DNA from: Streptococcus sanguinis
GTDB lineage: Bacteria > Bacillota > Bacilli > Lactobacillales > Streptococcaceae
DNA: 64,000 bases
Reading direction: 5' to 3'
Assembly (NCBI RefSeq): GCF_900635155.1
Contig: NZ_LR134002.1
Location: 744,001-808,000 of the forward strand
The notes beneath the pieces were generated by a model that did no database searches, was not told the origin of the DNA, and saw only the letters and a program-made list of their open reading frames with translations. Made by a program: the position numbers and the translations under genes. Position 1 is the first letter of the stretch, and every line of letters starts with the position of its first letter. Positions 25,918 to 35,319 of the stretch are shown piece by piece.

Positions 25918-26035
25918 ATTGGATTGGGAGTCTAGCTAGGCAAACTAGATTGCCTTTTGCACGTTTTGATGCAGGACGACTTAGCTGACTATGTCACAAC
26001 TTTTCTATCATGGAGTTGATTCAATCCCAATCTTA
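25918..26035 (+). promoter_or_regulatory. Structured 5' leader of vicR
   Basis: GATTGGGA (25922-25929) is exactly complementary to TCCCAATC (26025-26032), closing a domain of about 110 bases. Inside are TCTAG/CTAGA (25931-25935 with 25945-25949) and CAACT/AGTTG helices near 25998-26020. The domain ends 18 bases before the vicR start. No known riboswitch class is recognised. Confidence 0.45.
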
Positions 26036-26050
26036 TGTTAAGGTGAACAT

Positions 26051-26752
26051 ATGAAGAAAATATTAGTTGTAGATGATGAGAAGCCAATCTCAGATATTAT
26101 TAAGTTTAATATGGCCAAAGAAGGCTATGAGGTTTTGACTGCCTTTGATGGCAAGGAAGCCTTGGAAATGTTTGAGGCAGAACAGCCAGACATCTTGATT
26201 CTGGACTTGATGCTGCCAGAAGTGGACGGACTGGAAGTTGCTAGGACTATTCGTAAGACTAGTAATGTGCCGATTATTGTATTGTCTGCTAAGGACAGTG
26301 AGTTTGACAAGGTTATCGGTCTTGAAATCGGTGCAGATGACTATGTGACCAAGCCTTTCTCAAATCGTGAGCTGCAGGCGCGTGTCAAGGCACTTCTTCG
26401 TCGTGCAGACCTTGTGGTGGAAAACCAAGTGGAAGAAAGTGGTCCGAACGAGCTGACCATTGGGGAACTGCAGATTTTGCCAGATGCTTTTGTAGCTAAG
26501 AAGCATGGCAAGGAGCTGGAGCTGACCCACCGTGAGTTTGAGTTGCTTCACCATTTGGCGACACATATTGGACAAGTGATGACACGTGAGCACTTGCTAG
26601 AAACAGTATGGGGCTATGACTATTTTGGCGATGTCCGTACAGTGGATGTGACTATCCGCCGCCTGCGTGAAAAGATTGAAGATACGCCAAGCCGGCCTGA
26701 GTATATCTTGACTCGCCGCGGAGTTGGCTACTATATGAGAAATAATGATTGA
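26051..26752 (+). CDS. vicR: Response regulator VicR (WalR/YycF)
   Basis: The 233-residue OmpR-family regulator has a receiver domain with the acidic pocket DDE (8-10), phospho-acceptor Asp52 ([11 protein letters not shown]) and conserved Lys (VTKPF, about 102). A C-terminal winged helix ends [12 protein letters not shown]. VicR is essential in pneumococcus and controls wall hydrolases and surface proteins. The stop overlaps vicK by 8 bases. AAGGTGAA is the ribosome site. Confidence 0.97.
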   Translation: MKKILVVDDEKPISDIIKFNMAKEGYEVLTAFDGKEALEMFEAEQPDILILDLMLPEVDGLEVARTIRKTSNVPIIVLSAKDSEFDKVIGLEIGADDYVTKPFSNRELQARVKALLRRADLVVENQVEESGPNELTIGELQILPDAFVAKKHGKELELTHREFELLHHLATHIGQVMTREHLLETVWGYDYFGDVRTVDVTIRRLREKIEDTPSRPEYILTRRGVGYYMRNND

Positions 26753-28094
26753 AGCAATTAAACAATTTGTGGTTTCTGCGGATTTTGTCTTTGCAATCAT
26801 TATTATCGGCTTCATTGTAGTTGTTGCCTTGCTTTTATTGGAAAATCGCCGTGATAACCAAAAGCTTGTACAGCTTAATCAAAAGGTTAAAGATTTGATT
26901 GCAGGTGACTATTCTGAAGTGCTGGACATGCAAGGGAGTCCAGAAATCACAGATATGACCAACAGTATCAATGATCTTTCAGAGGTCATTCGTCTGACAC
27001 ATGAAAACCTTGAGCAAGAAACTAAACGCCTTTCCAGTATCCTGTCCTATATGACAGATGGAGTGCTTGCGACCAACCGCCGGGGGCAGATTATCACTAT
27101 CAACGATATGGCAACCAAGCAGTTGGGAGTTAAGAGAGATGAGGTCCAAAATATGAGTATTTTGGATCTGCTTTCGATTTCAGACGAGTATGATTTGCGG
27201 GACTTGATTACCAATGTTCCTGAGCTGACGATAGATTCTCAGGATGAAAATGGTGAGTACTTGAGCTTGCGGGTTCGCTTTGCCTTGGTAAGGCGGGAGT
27301 CGGGCTTCATTTCTGGTTTGGTAGCTGTCTTGCATGATACGACAGAGCAGGACAAGGAAGAACGGGAGCGTCGCCTCTTTGTCTCCAACGTCAGCCATGA
27401 GTTGCGGACTCCGCTGACCAGTGTTAAGTCCTATCTGGAAGCCTTGGATGAGGGAGCCTTGTCTGAGCCAGTAGCACCGGACTTTGTCAAGGTATCGCTC
27501 AATGAAACCAACCGCATGATGCGGATGGTGACGGACTTGCTCAGTCTGTCCCGTATTGACAACGAGACCAGTCATCTGGAAGTGGAGCTGACGAATTTCA
27601 CAGCCTTCATAACTTTTATCCTCAATCGCTTTGACAAGATAAAGAATCAAGACGAGACCAAGAAATACGAGATTATCCGTGATTATCCCATTACACCGAT
27701 TTGGGTGGAGATTGATACAGATAAGCTGACTCAGGTGATTGATAATATCATGAACAATGCCATCAAGTATTCGCCGGATGGTGGAACCATTACTGTTTCC
27801 ATCAAGACAACTGATGAGCAGTTGATTCTTTCGATTGCGGATGAAGGTCTGGGAATTCCCAAGCAGGACTTGCCTAAGATTTTTGACCGCTTTTATCGAG
27901 TGGACAAGGCACGCAGCCGTGCCCAAGGCGGAACGGGTCTGGGGCTGGCTATTGCCAAGGAAATTATCAAGCAGCATCAGGGATTTATCTGGGCTAAGAG
28001 TGAGTATGGTGTGGGCTCGACCTTTACCATTGTCTTGCCTTATGAGAATGATGGCGTCCGCGATGACGACTGGGATAATGAAGATGATATATAG
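26745..28094 (+). CDS. vicK: Sensor histidine kinase VicK (WalK/YycG)
   Basis: The 449-residue kinase has one transmembrane segment (about 12-32) with almost no external part, as typical for streptococcal VicK. HAMP (about 35-90), PAS (about 95-200), HisKA with the phospho-acceptor His218 in [10 protein letters not shown], and HATPase_c with N-box ([15 protein letters not shown]), G1 (DEGLGIP) and G2 (GGTGLGLAI) follow. The last residues are strongly acidic ([10 protein letters not shown]). It phosphorylates VicR and probably senses a membrane or intracellular wall-related signal through PAS. Confidence 0.97.
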   Translation: MIEAIKQFVVSADFVFAIIIIGFIVVVALLLLENRRDNQKLVQLNQKVKDLIAGDYSEVLDMQGSPEITDMTNSINDLSEVIRLTHENLEQETKRLSSILSYMTDGVLATNRRGQIITINDMATKQLGVKRDEVQNMSILDLLSISDEYDLRDLITNVPELTIDSQDENGEYLSLRVRFALVRRESGFISGLVAVLHDTTEQDKEERERRLFVSNVSHELRTPLTSVKSYLEALDEGALSEPVAPDFVKVSLNETNRMMRMVTDLLSLSRIDNETSHLEVELTNFTAFITFILNRFDKIKNQDETKKYEIIRDYPITPIWVEIDTDKLTQVIDNIMNNAIKYSPDGGTITVSIKTTDEQLILSIADEGLGIPKQDLPKIFDRFYRVDKARSRAQGGTGLGLAIAKEIIKQHQGFIWAKSEYGVGSTFTIVLPYENDGVRDDDWDNEDDI

Positions 28095-28103
28095 AAAGTA
28101 AAC

Positions 28104-28904
28104 ATGACTAAAGGATTTCAATACAGTATTCTGGCGTCAGGATCAAGCGGTAACTGTTTCTATCTGGAAACAGACCAAAAGCGGATTCTGGTTGACGCTG
28201 GCTTATCAGGCAAGAAAATTACGAGCTTGCTGGGCGAAATTGGGCGCAAGCCTGAGGATTTGGATGCCATTTTAGTGACTCATGAGCACAAGGACCACAT
28301 TCATGGTGTTGGTGTATTGGCTCGCAAGTATAATTTAGATATTTATGCTAATGAGGCCACTTGGAAGGCTATGGAAAAGGACTTGGGCAAGCTGGATGCT
28401 AGTCAAAAGCATATCTTTGAACTGGGCAAGACCAAGACCTTTGGAGACTTGGATGTAGAGAGCTTTGGTGTTAGTCATGACGCAGCCTGTCCACAATTTT
28501 ACCGCTTTATGAAGGATGACAAAAGCTTTGTCATGCTGACGGATACGGGCTATGTCAGTGACCGGATGGCTGGAATTATCGAAAATGCCGATGGTTATCT
28601 GATTGAGAGCAACCATGATATTGAAATTCTTCGCAGCGGTGCCTATCCTTGGAGCCTCAAGCAGCGAATTTTGTCGGATATGGGCCACCTGTCCAATGAA
28701 GATGGAGCAGAGACCATGATTCGGACGCTGGGCAATCGCACCAAGCGGATCTATCTGGGCCATCTCAGTAAGGAAAACAATATCAAGGAATTGGCTCACA
28801 TGACCATGGTCAATCAACTGGCTCAAGCTGATATGGCGGTTGGCCACGACTTCCAGGTCTATGATACCTCGCCTGATACCGCGACGCCTTTGACGAGTAT
28901 TTAA
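28104..28904 (+). CDS. vicX: VicX (WalJ/YycJ) MBL-fold hydrolase
   Basis: The 266-residue metallo-beta-lactamase-fold protein has the metal motif THEHKDHIHG (near residue 56), SFGVSHDA, VMLTDTGYVS and GHLSKENN. It is the third gene of the conserved vic operon, 9 bases after vicK. YycJ proteins are 5'-3' DNA exonuclease-like enzymes linked to mismatch repair. In streptococci loss affects stress and biofilm traits. A hairpin (28906-28941) follows the stop. Confidence 0.93.
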   Translation: MTKGFQYSILASGSSGNCFYLETDQKRILVDAGLSGKKITSLLGEIGRKPEDLDAILVTHEHKDHIHGVGVLARKYNLDIYANEATWKAMEKDLGKLDASQKHIFELGKTKTFGDLDVESFGVSHDAACPQFYRFMKDDKSFVMLTDTGYVSDRMAGIIENADGYLIESNHDIEILRSGAYPWSLKQRILSDMGHLSNEDGAETMIRTLGNRTKRIYLGHLSKENNIKELAHMTMVNQLAQADMAVGHDFQVYDTSPDTATPLTSI

Positions 28905-28905
28905 A

Positions 28906-28941
28906 CACTAGACCGCAAGGTTTGGTTTTCTTGCTCTAGTG
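28906..28941 (+). other. Hairpin after vicX without a T-run
   Basis: CACTAGA (28906-28912) pairs with TCTAGTG (28935-28941), with an inner GCAAG/CTTGC helix. The 3' side lacks T's, so it is unlikely to terminate; it may stabilise or mark the vicRKX message for processing. An alternative ACCGC/GCGGT pairing exists. Confidence 0.4.
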
Positions 28942-28995
28942 CGGTATCCATTAAATATTTAAAAAGCAACGGTTTTATTTTGCAAAGGAGCTTGT

Positions 28996-29355
28996 ATGCG
29001 GCCAATTTACTTTGTGGTAGGTCTATTATCTTTAGGGTTGGGAGTTTTGGGGATTTTTCTGCCTCTCCTGCCGACGACGCCATTTCTTCTCTTGTCCATT
29101 GCCTGCTTTTCGCGCAGTTCCAAGCGCTTTGAGAAGTGGCTTTATCATACAAAGATGTACCAGACCTATGTGGCGGATTTTCGAGAGACGGGAACGATTG
29201 CCAAGGAGCGTAAGAAAAAGATTATCGTTTCCATCTATATCTTGATGGGTATTTCCATTTTTCTAGCGCCTATTATTTGGGTTAAGATTGGACTGTTGGG
29301 TCTGACCGTTTTTATCACCTATTATTTGTTTAAAGTAATTCCGGATAAGGAATAG
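28996..29355 (+). CDS. DUF454 (YbaN-like) membrane protein
   Basis: The 119-residue protein has the DUF454 pattern: an N-terminal hydrophobic helix (YFVVGLLSLGLGVLGIFLPLLPTTPF), SIACFSRSSKRFEKWLYHT, a basic turn (AKERKKK) and two C-terminal transmembrane helices. AAAGGAG precedes the ATG. Function is unknown in the family. A terminator follows. Confidence 0.88.
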   Translation: MRPIYFVVGLLSLGLGVLGIFLPLLPTTPFLLLSIACFSRSSKRFEKWLYHTKMYQTYVADFRETGTIAKERKKKIIVSIYILMGISIFLAPIIWVKIGLLGLTVFITYYLFKVIPDKE

Positions 29356-29368
29356 AAATCACTGTCAG

Positions 29369-29392
29369 CAGGTGCGTTTGCGCCTGTTTTTT
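29369..29392 (+). terminator. Terminator before rnc
   Basis: CAGGTGC (29369-29375) pairs with GCGCCTG (29380-29386), one G-U pair, followed by six T's. Confidence 0.85.
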
Positions 29393-29400
29393 GTTATAAT
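29392..29400 (+). promoter_or_regulatory. Extended -10 promoter of rnc-smc
   Basis: TGTTATAAT, immediately after the terminator's T-run. Transcription would start near 29407, giving a leader of about 70 bases. Confidence 0.7.
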
Positions 29401-29417
29401 AGAGACTGTATATCTTT

Positions 29418-29479
29418 GGAAAGGAAAAGGTATCATGCTGCTTATCTGACTCAAGTCAGCATGATATAAAATAGTAATG
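29418..29479 (+). promoter_or_regulatory. rnc leader: Shine-Dalgarno separated from the ATG by a hairpin
   Basis: The only purine-rich ribosome site, GGAAAGGAAAAGG (29418-29430), is 46 bases from the start codon. A 10-bp perfect stem, TATCATGCTG (29431-29440) with CAGCATGATA (29457-29466), lies between; CTT/AAG inside may extend it. Folding would bring the ribosome site to about 10-12 bases from ATG 29477. The stem is also a plausible RNase III target, allowing self-limitation. Confidence 0.6.
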
Positions 29480-30175
29480 GAAAATTTGAAAAAAGCATTG
29501 CTGGAGCAGTTTGACTTGGTTTTCTCTGATGAGACCTTGTTGGAAACGGCTTTTACTCATACGAGCTATGCCAATGAGCACCGCCTCTTAAAAATTTCAC
29601 ACAATGAACGCTTGGAATTTTTAGGAGACGCTGTTCTGCAACTGATTATTTCGGAGTATCTTTATACCAAGTATCCTAAGAGACCAGAGGGCGATCTGTC
29701 TAAGCTGCGTTCCATGATTGTTCGGGAGGAGAGCTTGGCGGGCTTTGCCCGTGATTGTCAGTTTGATCAGTTTATCAAGCTGGGACGCGGAGAGGAGAAG
29801 TCTGGCGGCCGGAATCGTGATACGATTTTAGGAGATTTGTTCGAGGCCTTTTTAGGCGCCTTGCTCTTGGATAAGGGTGTGGAAGCAGTCAAAAGCTTTC
29901 TCTATCAAGTCATGATTCCCAAGGTGGAAGCGGGAGACTTTGAACGGGTGACGGACTATAAGACCAAGCTGCAGGAGTTGCTGCAGATTAATGGTGATGT
30001 GGAAATTGCCTATCAGGTCGTGTCTGAAACAGGTCCGGCTCATGCCAAAAATTTCGAGGTGGCTGTTCTCATCAATGGCCGCAAGTCCGGTCAAGGCCAG
30101 GGGCGTTCTAAAAAGCTGGCCGAGCAGGAAGCTGCTAAAAACGCATTTGAAAAGGAAAGTTCTTCATGTTTTTAA
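29477..30175 (+). CDS. rnc: Ribonuclease III
   Basis: The 232-residue endonuclease cleaves double-stranded RNA for rRNA processing and mRNA turnover. The catalytic signature [14 protein letters not shown] (about 42-55) and the second acidic patch [13 protein letters not shown] (about 121-133) supply Mg2+ ligands. The C-terminal dsRBD (about 155-228) reads [10 protein letters not shown], then [17 protein letters not shown] in variant form. Its stop overlaps smc by 10 bases. Translation appears to use a hairpin-bridged ribosome site. Confidence 0.96.
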   Translation: MENLKKALLEQFDLVFSDETLLETAFTHTSYANEHRLLKISHNERLEFLGDAVLQLIISEYLYTKYPKRPEGDLSKLRSMIVREESLAGFARDCQFDQFIKLGRGEEKSGGRNRDTILGDLFEAFLGALLLDKGVEAVKSFLYQVMIPKVEAGDFERVTDYKTKLQELLQINGDVEIAYQVVSETGPAHAKNFEVAVLINGRKSGQGQGRSKKLAEQEAAKNAFEKESSSCF

Positions 30176-33100
30176 AGGAAATTGAAATTCAGGGCTTCAA
30201 GTCATTTGCTGATAAGACTAAAGTTGTCTTTGATCAGGGAGTGACAGCGGTTGTTGGGCCAAATGGTTCCGGCAAGTCCAATATTACGGAGAGCCTGCGC
30301 TGGGCCTTGGGAGAGTCCAGTGTGAAAAGTCTGCGGGGCGGGAAGATGCCCGATGTGATTTTTGCGGGAACAGAAACCCGCAAGCCACTAAATTACGCAT
30401 CAGTGGTAGTGGTTCTGGACAACAGTGACCAATTTATCAAGGATGCTGCCAATGAGATTCGGGTGGAGCGCCACATTTACCGCAGCGGTGACAGTGAGTA
30501 TAAGATTGACGGCAAAAAAGTCCGTCTGCGCGATGTCCACGATCTCTTCATGGATACTGGACTGGGACGAGATTCCTTCTCCATTATTTCCCAAGGGAAG
30601 GTCGAGGAAATCTTCAACAGCAAGCCGGAGGAACGTCGGGCAATTTTTGAAGAAGCGGCTGGAGTGCTTAAGTATAAGACACGCCGTAAGGAAACGGAAA
30701 GCAAGCTTAGTCAGACCCAGGATAATCTGGACCGTCTGGAAGACATTATCTACGAGCTGGAGAGCCAGGTCAAGCCCTTGGAGAAGCAGGCTGAAACTGC
30801 TAAGCGCTTCTTGAGTCTGGATGGCCGGCGCCGAGAGCTTTTCTTGGATGTTTTGGTCGCTCAGCTGACAGCTAACAAGGAAAGGCTGACTCAGGCTGAA
30901 GAAGATTTAACGAATATCCAGCAGGAGCTAGCAGCCTACTATAGCAAGCGCGATGAGCTGGAAGTTGAAAATCAAACCTTGAAGGCCAAGCGCCATGAGC
31001 TCAATCAAACTCTGTCTGATGATCAGGCTAGTTTGCTGGAATTGACCCGCTTAATCAGTGATTTGGAGCGTCAGATTGACCTCTCTAAGCTAGAGTCCAG
31101 CCAGGCAGCGACGAGCCGTCGGGAAAATGAAGAACGTTTGGCCGCTCTGTCAGAAAAACTGGATCAGATAGAAAGCAACATAGAAGCCAAGCAAGCAGAA
31201 TTGAGCCAAATAGCTGCCAAACTGAGTGACAACGAGCAGTCTATCGCTGCTTTGGAAGCAGAATTAGCAGACTTTTCAGATGATCCAGACCAGCTGATTG
31301 AGCATCTGCGTGAGCAGTATGTCAAGCTCATGCAGGAAGAGGCAAATCTTTCTAATGACTTGACTTCTCTGGAGAGCCAGCTGGCTAGCGAGCTTAAATT
31401 GGCTGAGAGCAAGAAAGCAGACTATGCTAAGCTGCAGGCTGATTTGGAGGCTAGTCAGACTCAGGAGCAGGCTGGTTTGGAGGAGTTGGAAATTGCTCGC
31501 CAAGCCCTTAAGAATCTACTGGCTGATTACCAGAGTCAGATCCAGTTAGTAGAGAAGCTAGAGGCAGATTATAAACATCAGCAGACTAAGATGTTTGAGC
31601 TTTTGGACGACCTCAAAAACAAGCAGGCACGTTCCAATAGCTTGGAAGCCATTCTCAAAAATCACAGTAATTTCTATGCTGGAGTCAAGAGTGTACTTCA
31701 GGAAGCTGGCCGACTGGGCGGTATTGTTGGAGCTGTTAGTGAAAAAATCAGCTTTGACCCCTACTATCAGACAGCGCTGGAAATTGCGTTGGGAGCCAGC
31801 AGTCAGAATATCATCGTGGAAGATGAGGCGGCTGCGACTCGGGCTATCGAATTTCTGAAGAAAAATCGGACTGGCCGGGCAACCTTCCTGCCTTTAACAA
31901 CTATCAAGCCGCGTCAGCTGCCTGACCATCATCGCACTACGATTGAAAAGAGTGCCGGTTTTCTGGGACTGGCCTCTTCTTTGGTCAGCTATGAGTCATC
32001 GTTAGACAGCATTTTTCAAAATCTGCTGGGAACGACTGCTATTTTTGATACGGTAGAAAATGCTCGAGCGGCGGCTCGCCAAGTGCGCTATCAGGTTCGG
32101 ATGGTGACTTTGGATGGAACAGAGCTTCGGACTGGTGGTTCCTATGCCGGTGGTGCCAACCGCAATAACAATACTATCTTTATCAAGCCAGAGCTAGATG
32201 CTTTGCTAGAGGAGATTAAGCAGAAAAATGTCAGCCTGAAAGAGCAGGAAGAAGCAGTGCAAATTCTGCAAAACCAACTAAGTCAGGCTAAGCAGGTATT
32301 GGAACAAATCAAGACAGACGGTGAGCAGGCTCGCTTAGCTGAGCAAAAGGCTAATCTAGCCTATGAACAGTTAGCCAAGCGTGTAGAAGAACTCACAAGT
32401 CTGAAAAATCTACAGGAGCAAGAGTTGGCTGGTCAATCTGCTCTGGATATTTCAGAAGAGAAAGACCGACTGCAGACTCGCTTGACCGAGATTGAGCAAG
32501 AAAAAACGGACATAACTGCAGAAATAGAGCAGGTGAAGTCCAACAAAGATGCAGTTCAGGCTCGCTTTGACAAGCTTTCCTCTCGTCTGGCTGAACTCAA
32601 GCTCCAGCGGACAGAATTGACCTCCAACCAACGCTTTGAAAAGAATGACTTGGAGCGACTGTCCGAGGAAAAAGCCAATCTTGAAAAAGAGCAGGCAACC
32701 TTGGAGCTTTTGATGGAGCAAAAGGAACAGTCCAGCCTGCAGAAGGTGGATATTACGATTATGGAAGTGCAATTAGAGACCGCCAAGCAAGAAAAGATTG
32801 AGCTGGATCAAAGACTGATTCGTCTGAAATTTGAGCTTGAAGATCTAGAAGGTCAGTCTGACGATATTGCCAGTCGTTTGGAGCAAGCCCGCCATCAAAA
32901 TGAAGAATTGATTCGCCGGCAGGCTAAAGCAGAGGCAGAAAAGGATAAGCTCATGGATGTCATGCGCCGTCTGGCAAGCAATCTGACAGATGACTATCAG
33001 ATGAGCTTTGATGAAGCCAGCAGTCAGGCTCGTCCGTTAGAAAGTCTGCAAGCGGCTGAAAGCCAAGTCAAGGACTTGGAAAAAGCCATTCGAGCTTTAG

Positions 33101-33702
33101 GTCCAGTCAATCTGGAAGCAGTCGAGCAGTTTGAAGAAGTCAGCAACCGTTTGAACTTCCTCAACGAGCAGCGAGACGATGTCCTATCAGCCAAAAATCT
33201 GCTCTTAGAGACGATTGAAGAGATGAATGACGAAGTCAAGGAACGTTTTAAATCAACCTTTGAAGCCATTCGTGAAAGCTTCAAGGTGACTTTCCGTCAG
33301 ATGTTTGGCGGTGGTTCGGCAGACCTGATATTGACGGAGGGAGACTTGCTGACCGCAGGTGTAGAAATCTCCGTGCAGCCACCGGGCAAGAAGATCCAGT
33401 CGCTTAATCTGATGAGCGGTGGCGAGAAGGCCTTGTCGGCTTTAGCTCTGCTCTTCTCTATCATCCGCGTTAAGACCATTCCTTTTGTCATCTTGGACGA
33501 GGTCGAAGCAGCGCTGGACGAAGCCAATGTTAAACGTTTTGGGGATTATCTCAATCGATTTGACAAGGACAGCCAGTTCATCGTGGTCACTCACCGTAAG
33601 GGAACCATGTCAGCTGCAGACTCTATTTACGGAGTTACCATGCAGGAATCTGGGGTTTCCAAGATTGTCTCGGTCAAGTTAAAAGATTTAGAAAGTATGT
33701 AA
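30166..33702 (+). CDS. smc: Chromosome segregation protein SMC
   Basis: The 1178-residue ATPase has the usual SMC plan. The N-terminal head has Walker [10 protein letters not shown] (about 32-40). A long coiled coil runs about 165-495, the hinge is about 510-665 ([23 protein letters not shown]), and a second coil runs about 670-1000. The C-terminal head has signature [16 protein letters not shown] and Walker [16 protein letters not shown]. It condenses and segregates chromosomes with ScpA/ScpB. It overlaps rnc and is followed within 2 bases by a HAD gene. Confidence 0.97.
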   Translation: MFLKEIEIQGFKSFADKTKVVFDQGVTAVVGPNGSGKSNITESLRWALGESSVKSLRGGKMPDVIFAGTETRKPLNYASVVVVLDNSDQFIKDAANEIRVERHIYRSGDSEYKIDGKKVRLRDVHDLFMDTGLGRDSFSIISQGKVEEIFNSKPEERRAIFEEAAGVLKYKTRRKETESKLSQTQDNLDRLEDIIYELESQVKPLEKQAETAKRFLSLDGRRRELFLDVLVAQLTANKERLTQAEEDLTNIQQELAAYYSKRDELEVENQTLKAKRHELNQTLSDDQASLLELTRLISDLERQIDLSKLESSQAATSRRENEERLAALSEKLDQIESNIEAKQAELSQIAAKLSDNEQSIAALEAELADFSDDPDQLIEHLREQYVKLMQEEANLSNDLTSLESQLASELKLAESKKADYAKLQADLEASQTQEQAGLEELEIARQALKNLLADYQSQIQLVEKLEADYKHQQTKMFELLDDLKNKQARSNSLEAILKNHSNFYAGVKSVLQEAGRLGGIVGAVSEKISFDPYYQTALEIALGASSQNIIVEDEAAATRAIEFLKKNRTGRATFLPLTTIKPRQLPDHHRTTIEKSAGFLGLASSLVSYESSLDSIFQNLLGTTAIFDTVENARAAARQVRYQVRMVTLDGTELRTGGSYAGGANRNNNTIFIKPELDALLEEIKQKNVSLKEQEEAVQILQNQLSQAKQVLEQIKTDGEQARLAEQKANLAYEQLAKRVEELTSLKNLQEQELAGQSALDISEEKDRLQTRLTEIEQEKTDITAEIEQVKSNKDAVQARFDKLSSRLAELKLQRTELTSNQRFEKNDLERLSEEKANLEKEQATLELLMEQKEQSSLQKVDITIMEVQLETAKQEKIELDQRLIRLKFELEDLEGQSDDIASRLEQARHQNEELIRRQAKAEAEKDKLMDVMRRLASNLTDDYQMSFDEASSQARPLESLQAAESQVKDLEKAIRALGPVNLEAVEQFEEVSNRLNFLNEQRDDVLSAKNLLLETIEEMNDEVKERFKSTFEAIRESFKVTFRQMFGGGSADLILTEGDLLTAGVEISVQPPGKKIQSLNLMSGGEKALSALALLFSIIRVKTIPFVILDEVEAALDEANVKRFGDYLNRFDKDSQFIVVTHRKGTMSAADSIYGVTMQESGVSKIVSVKLKDLESM

Positions 33703-33703
33703 A

Positions 33704-34498
33704 ATGAGTATAAAATTAGTAGCAACGGATATGGATGGCACCTTTTTAGACAGTAAAGGTCAGTTTGATATGGACCGTCTCAAGCAAGTTTTGGCTCGCT
33801 TCAAAGAAAAAGGCATGTATTTTGCCGTAGCCAGCGGGCGCGGCCTCTTGTCGCTGGAAAAGCTGTTTGAGGAAGTGCGCAATGAGATTATTTTTATTGC
33901 TGAAAACGGCAGCTTAGTTGAATTTCATGGCGAGGATCTCTATGAAGCAACCATGCCTCGGGACTTTTACCTCAAGGTTTTTGACAAGCTGCAGGAATCT
34001 CCCTATGTCAATGTCAACGAGCTGCTTTTGACGGGCAAACGCGCCTGCTATGTATTGGAGACTGTGGATCCGACCTATCTTTCCTTCAGTGCTCATTATA
34101 ATGAAAACATTCAAAAAGTGGCTAGCTTGGCTGATATCGACGATGAAATTTTCAAGTTTACGACCAATTTTGCTGAGGACCAAGTCGCAGCTGGTGAAGC
34201 TTGGGTCAATGAGAATATCGACGGAGTCAAGGCTATGACGACTGGCTACAAGTCTATTGACATCGTTCTGGACCATGTGGATAAGGGGGTTGCCATTGTT
34301 GAGCTGGCCAAGAAGCTTGACATAGATCTTTCTCAGGTTATGGTTTTTGGTGATAATCTCAACGATTTGCACATGATGCAGGTGGCTGGCTATCCGATCG
34401 CGACTGAAAATGCTCGCCCTGAGATTTTAGAAGTGGCCAAGGAAGTCATCGGTCACCATGATGCTCAGTCGGTTATCACTTACATGGAGGGATTATAA
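33704..34498 (+). CDS. Cof-type HAD hydrolase (first of two)
   Basis: The 264-residue protein has HAD motif I DMDGTFLDS (Asp8, Asp10), motif II SGRG, a Lys in MTTGYKSID, and motif IV GDNLNDLHMM. It is a class IIB HAD sugar- or nucleotide-phosphate phosphatase of the Cof/YidA family. It starts 1 base after smc and overlaps the next HAD gene by 1 base. Substrate is not predictable. Confidence 0.93.
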   Translation: MSIKLVATDMDGTFLDSKGQFDMDRLKQVLARFKEKGMYFAVASGRGLLSLEKLFEEVRNEIIFIAENGSLVEFHGEDLYEATMPRDFYLKVFDKLQESPYVNVNELLLTGKRACYVLETVDPTYLSFSAHYNENIQKVASLADIDDEIFKFTTNFAEDQVAAGEAWVNENIDGVKAMTTGYKSIDIVLDHVDKGVAIVELAKKLDIDLSQVMVFGDNLNDLHMMQVAGYPIATENARPEILEVAKEVIGHHDAQSVITYMEGL

Positions 34499-35316
34499 TG
34501 GCAGATATAAAACTGATTGCTCTGGACTTGGATGGAACTCTTTTAAATTCAGACAAGAAGATTTCTGACCGCAATTTAGCAGCTCTAAAAGCAGCTCAGG
34601 ATAAGGGAGTTAAGGTAGTTTTGACTACTGGTCGTCCCCTCAAGGCCATGGACTTTTTCCTGCATGAGCTGGGAACAGACGGTCGAGAGGATGAGTACAC
34701 TATTACTTTTAATGGTGGTCTTGTTCAGCGCAACACTGGAGAAATCCTTGATAAAACAGTCTTTTCTTATGATGATGTAGCCCGGATTTACGAGGAGACG
34801 GATAAACTCCACATTCCCCTTGATGCTATCTGCGAAGGACTTGTCTATCAAATTCAGTCAGACCAAGACTCGCTTTATGCTCAGTTCAATCCTGCTCTAA
34901 CTTTTGAGTCTATTGATTTTAGTGATTTGTCCAGCCAGCAGACTTACAATAAATGTGTCACCGCTTATGCTCAAGAACCACTGGATGCTGCTATTGAGCA
35001 AATCTCTCCAGAATTATTTGAGCGCTATGAGATTTTCAAATCTAGAGAAATGTTGCTGGAGTGGTCACCGAAAAATGTGCATAAGGCTAATGGTTTGGAG
35101 AAACTGATTGCCCATTTAGGCATTGAGAGAAGTCAGGTCATGGCTTGTGGTGATGAAGCCAATGATCTTTCTATGATTGAGTGGGCTGGTCTGGGAGTAG
35201 CCATGCAGAATGCAGTAGCCATCGTCAAAGAAGCAGCTAATGTGGTGACACCTATGAACAATGATGAGGATGCAGTGGCTTGGGCTATTGAAGAATATGT
35301 ATTAAAGGAGGATTAG
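34498..35316 (+). CDS. Cof-type HAD hydrolase (second of two)
   Basis: The 272-residue protein has motif I LDLDGTLLNSDKKIS, motif II TTGRP, Lys in VHKANGLEKL and motif IV CGDEANDLSMIEWAG. This pattern is closer to YidA than its neighbour. The pair is encoded between smc and ftsY in streptococci and is translationally coupled. Likely a sugar-phosphate phosphatase in the cytoplasm. Confidence 0.93.
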   Translation: MADIKLIALDLDGTLLNSDKKISDRNLAALKAAQDKGVKVVLTTGRPLKAMDFFLHELGTDGREDEYTITFNGGLVQRNTGEILDKTVFSYDDVARIYEETDKLHIPLDAICEGLVYQIQSDQDSLYAQFNPALTFESIDFSDLSSQQTYNKCVTAYAQEPLDAAIEQISPELFERYEIFKSREMLLEWSPKNVHKANGLEKLIAHLGIERSQVMACGDEANDLSMIEWAGLGVAMQNAVAIVKEAANVVTPMNNDEDAVAWAIEEYVLKED

Positions 35317-35319
35317 CCG

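Noticed and set aside
27180..28121. 313-codon open frame on the minus strand opposite vicK
   Set aside because: It is fully antisense to vicK, lacks a recognisable domain and ribosome site, and arises from the codon bias of vicK.
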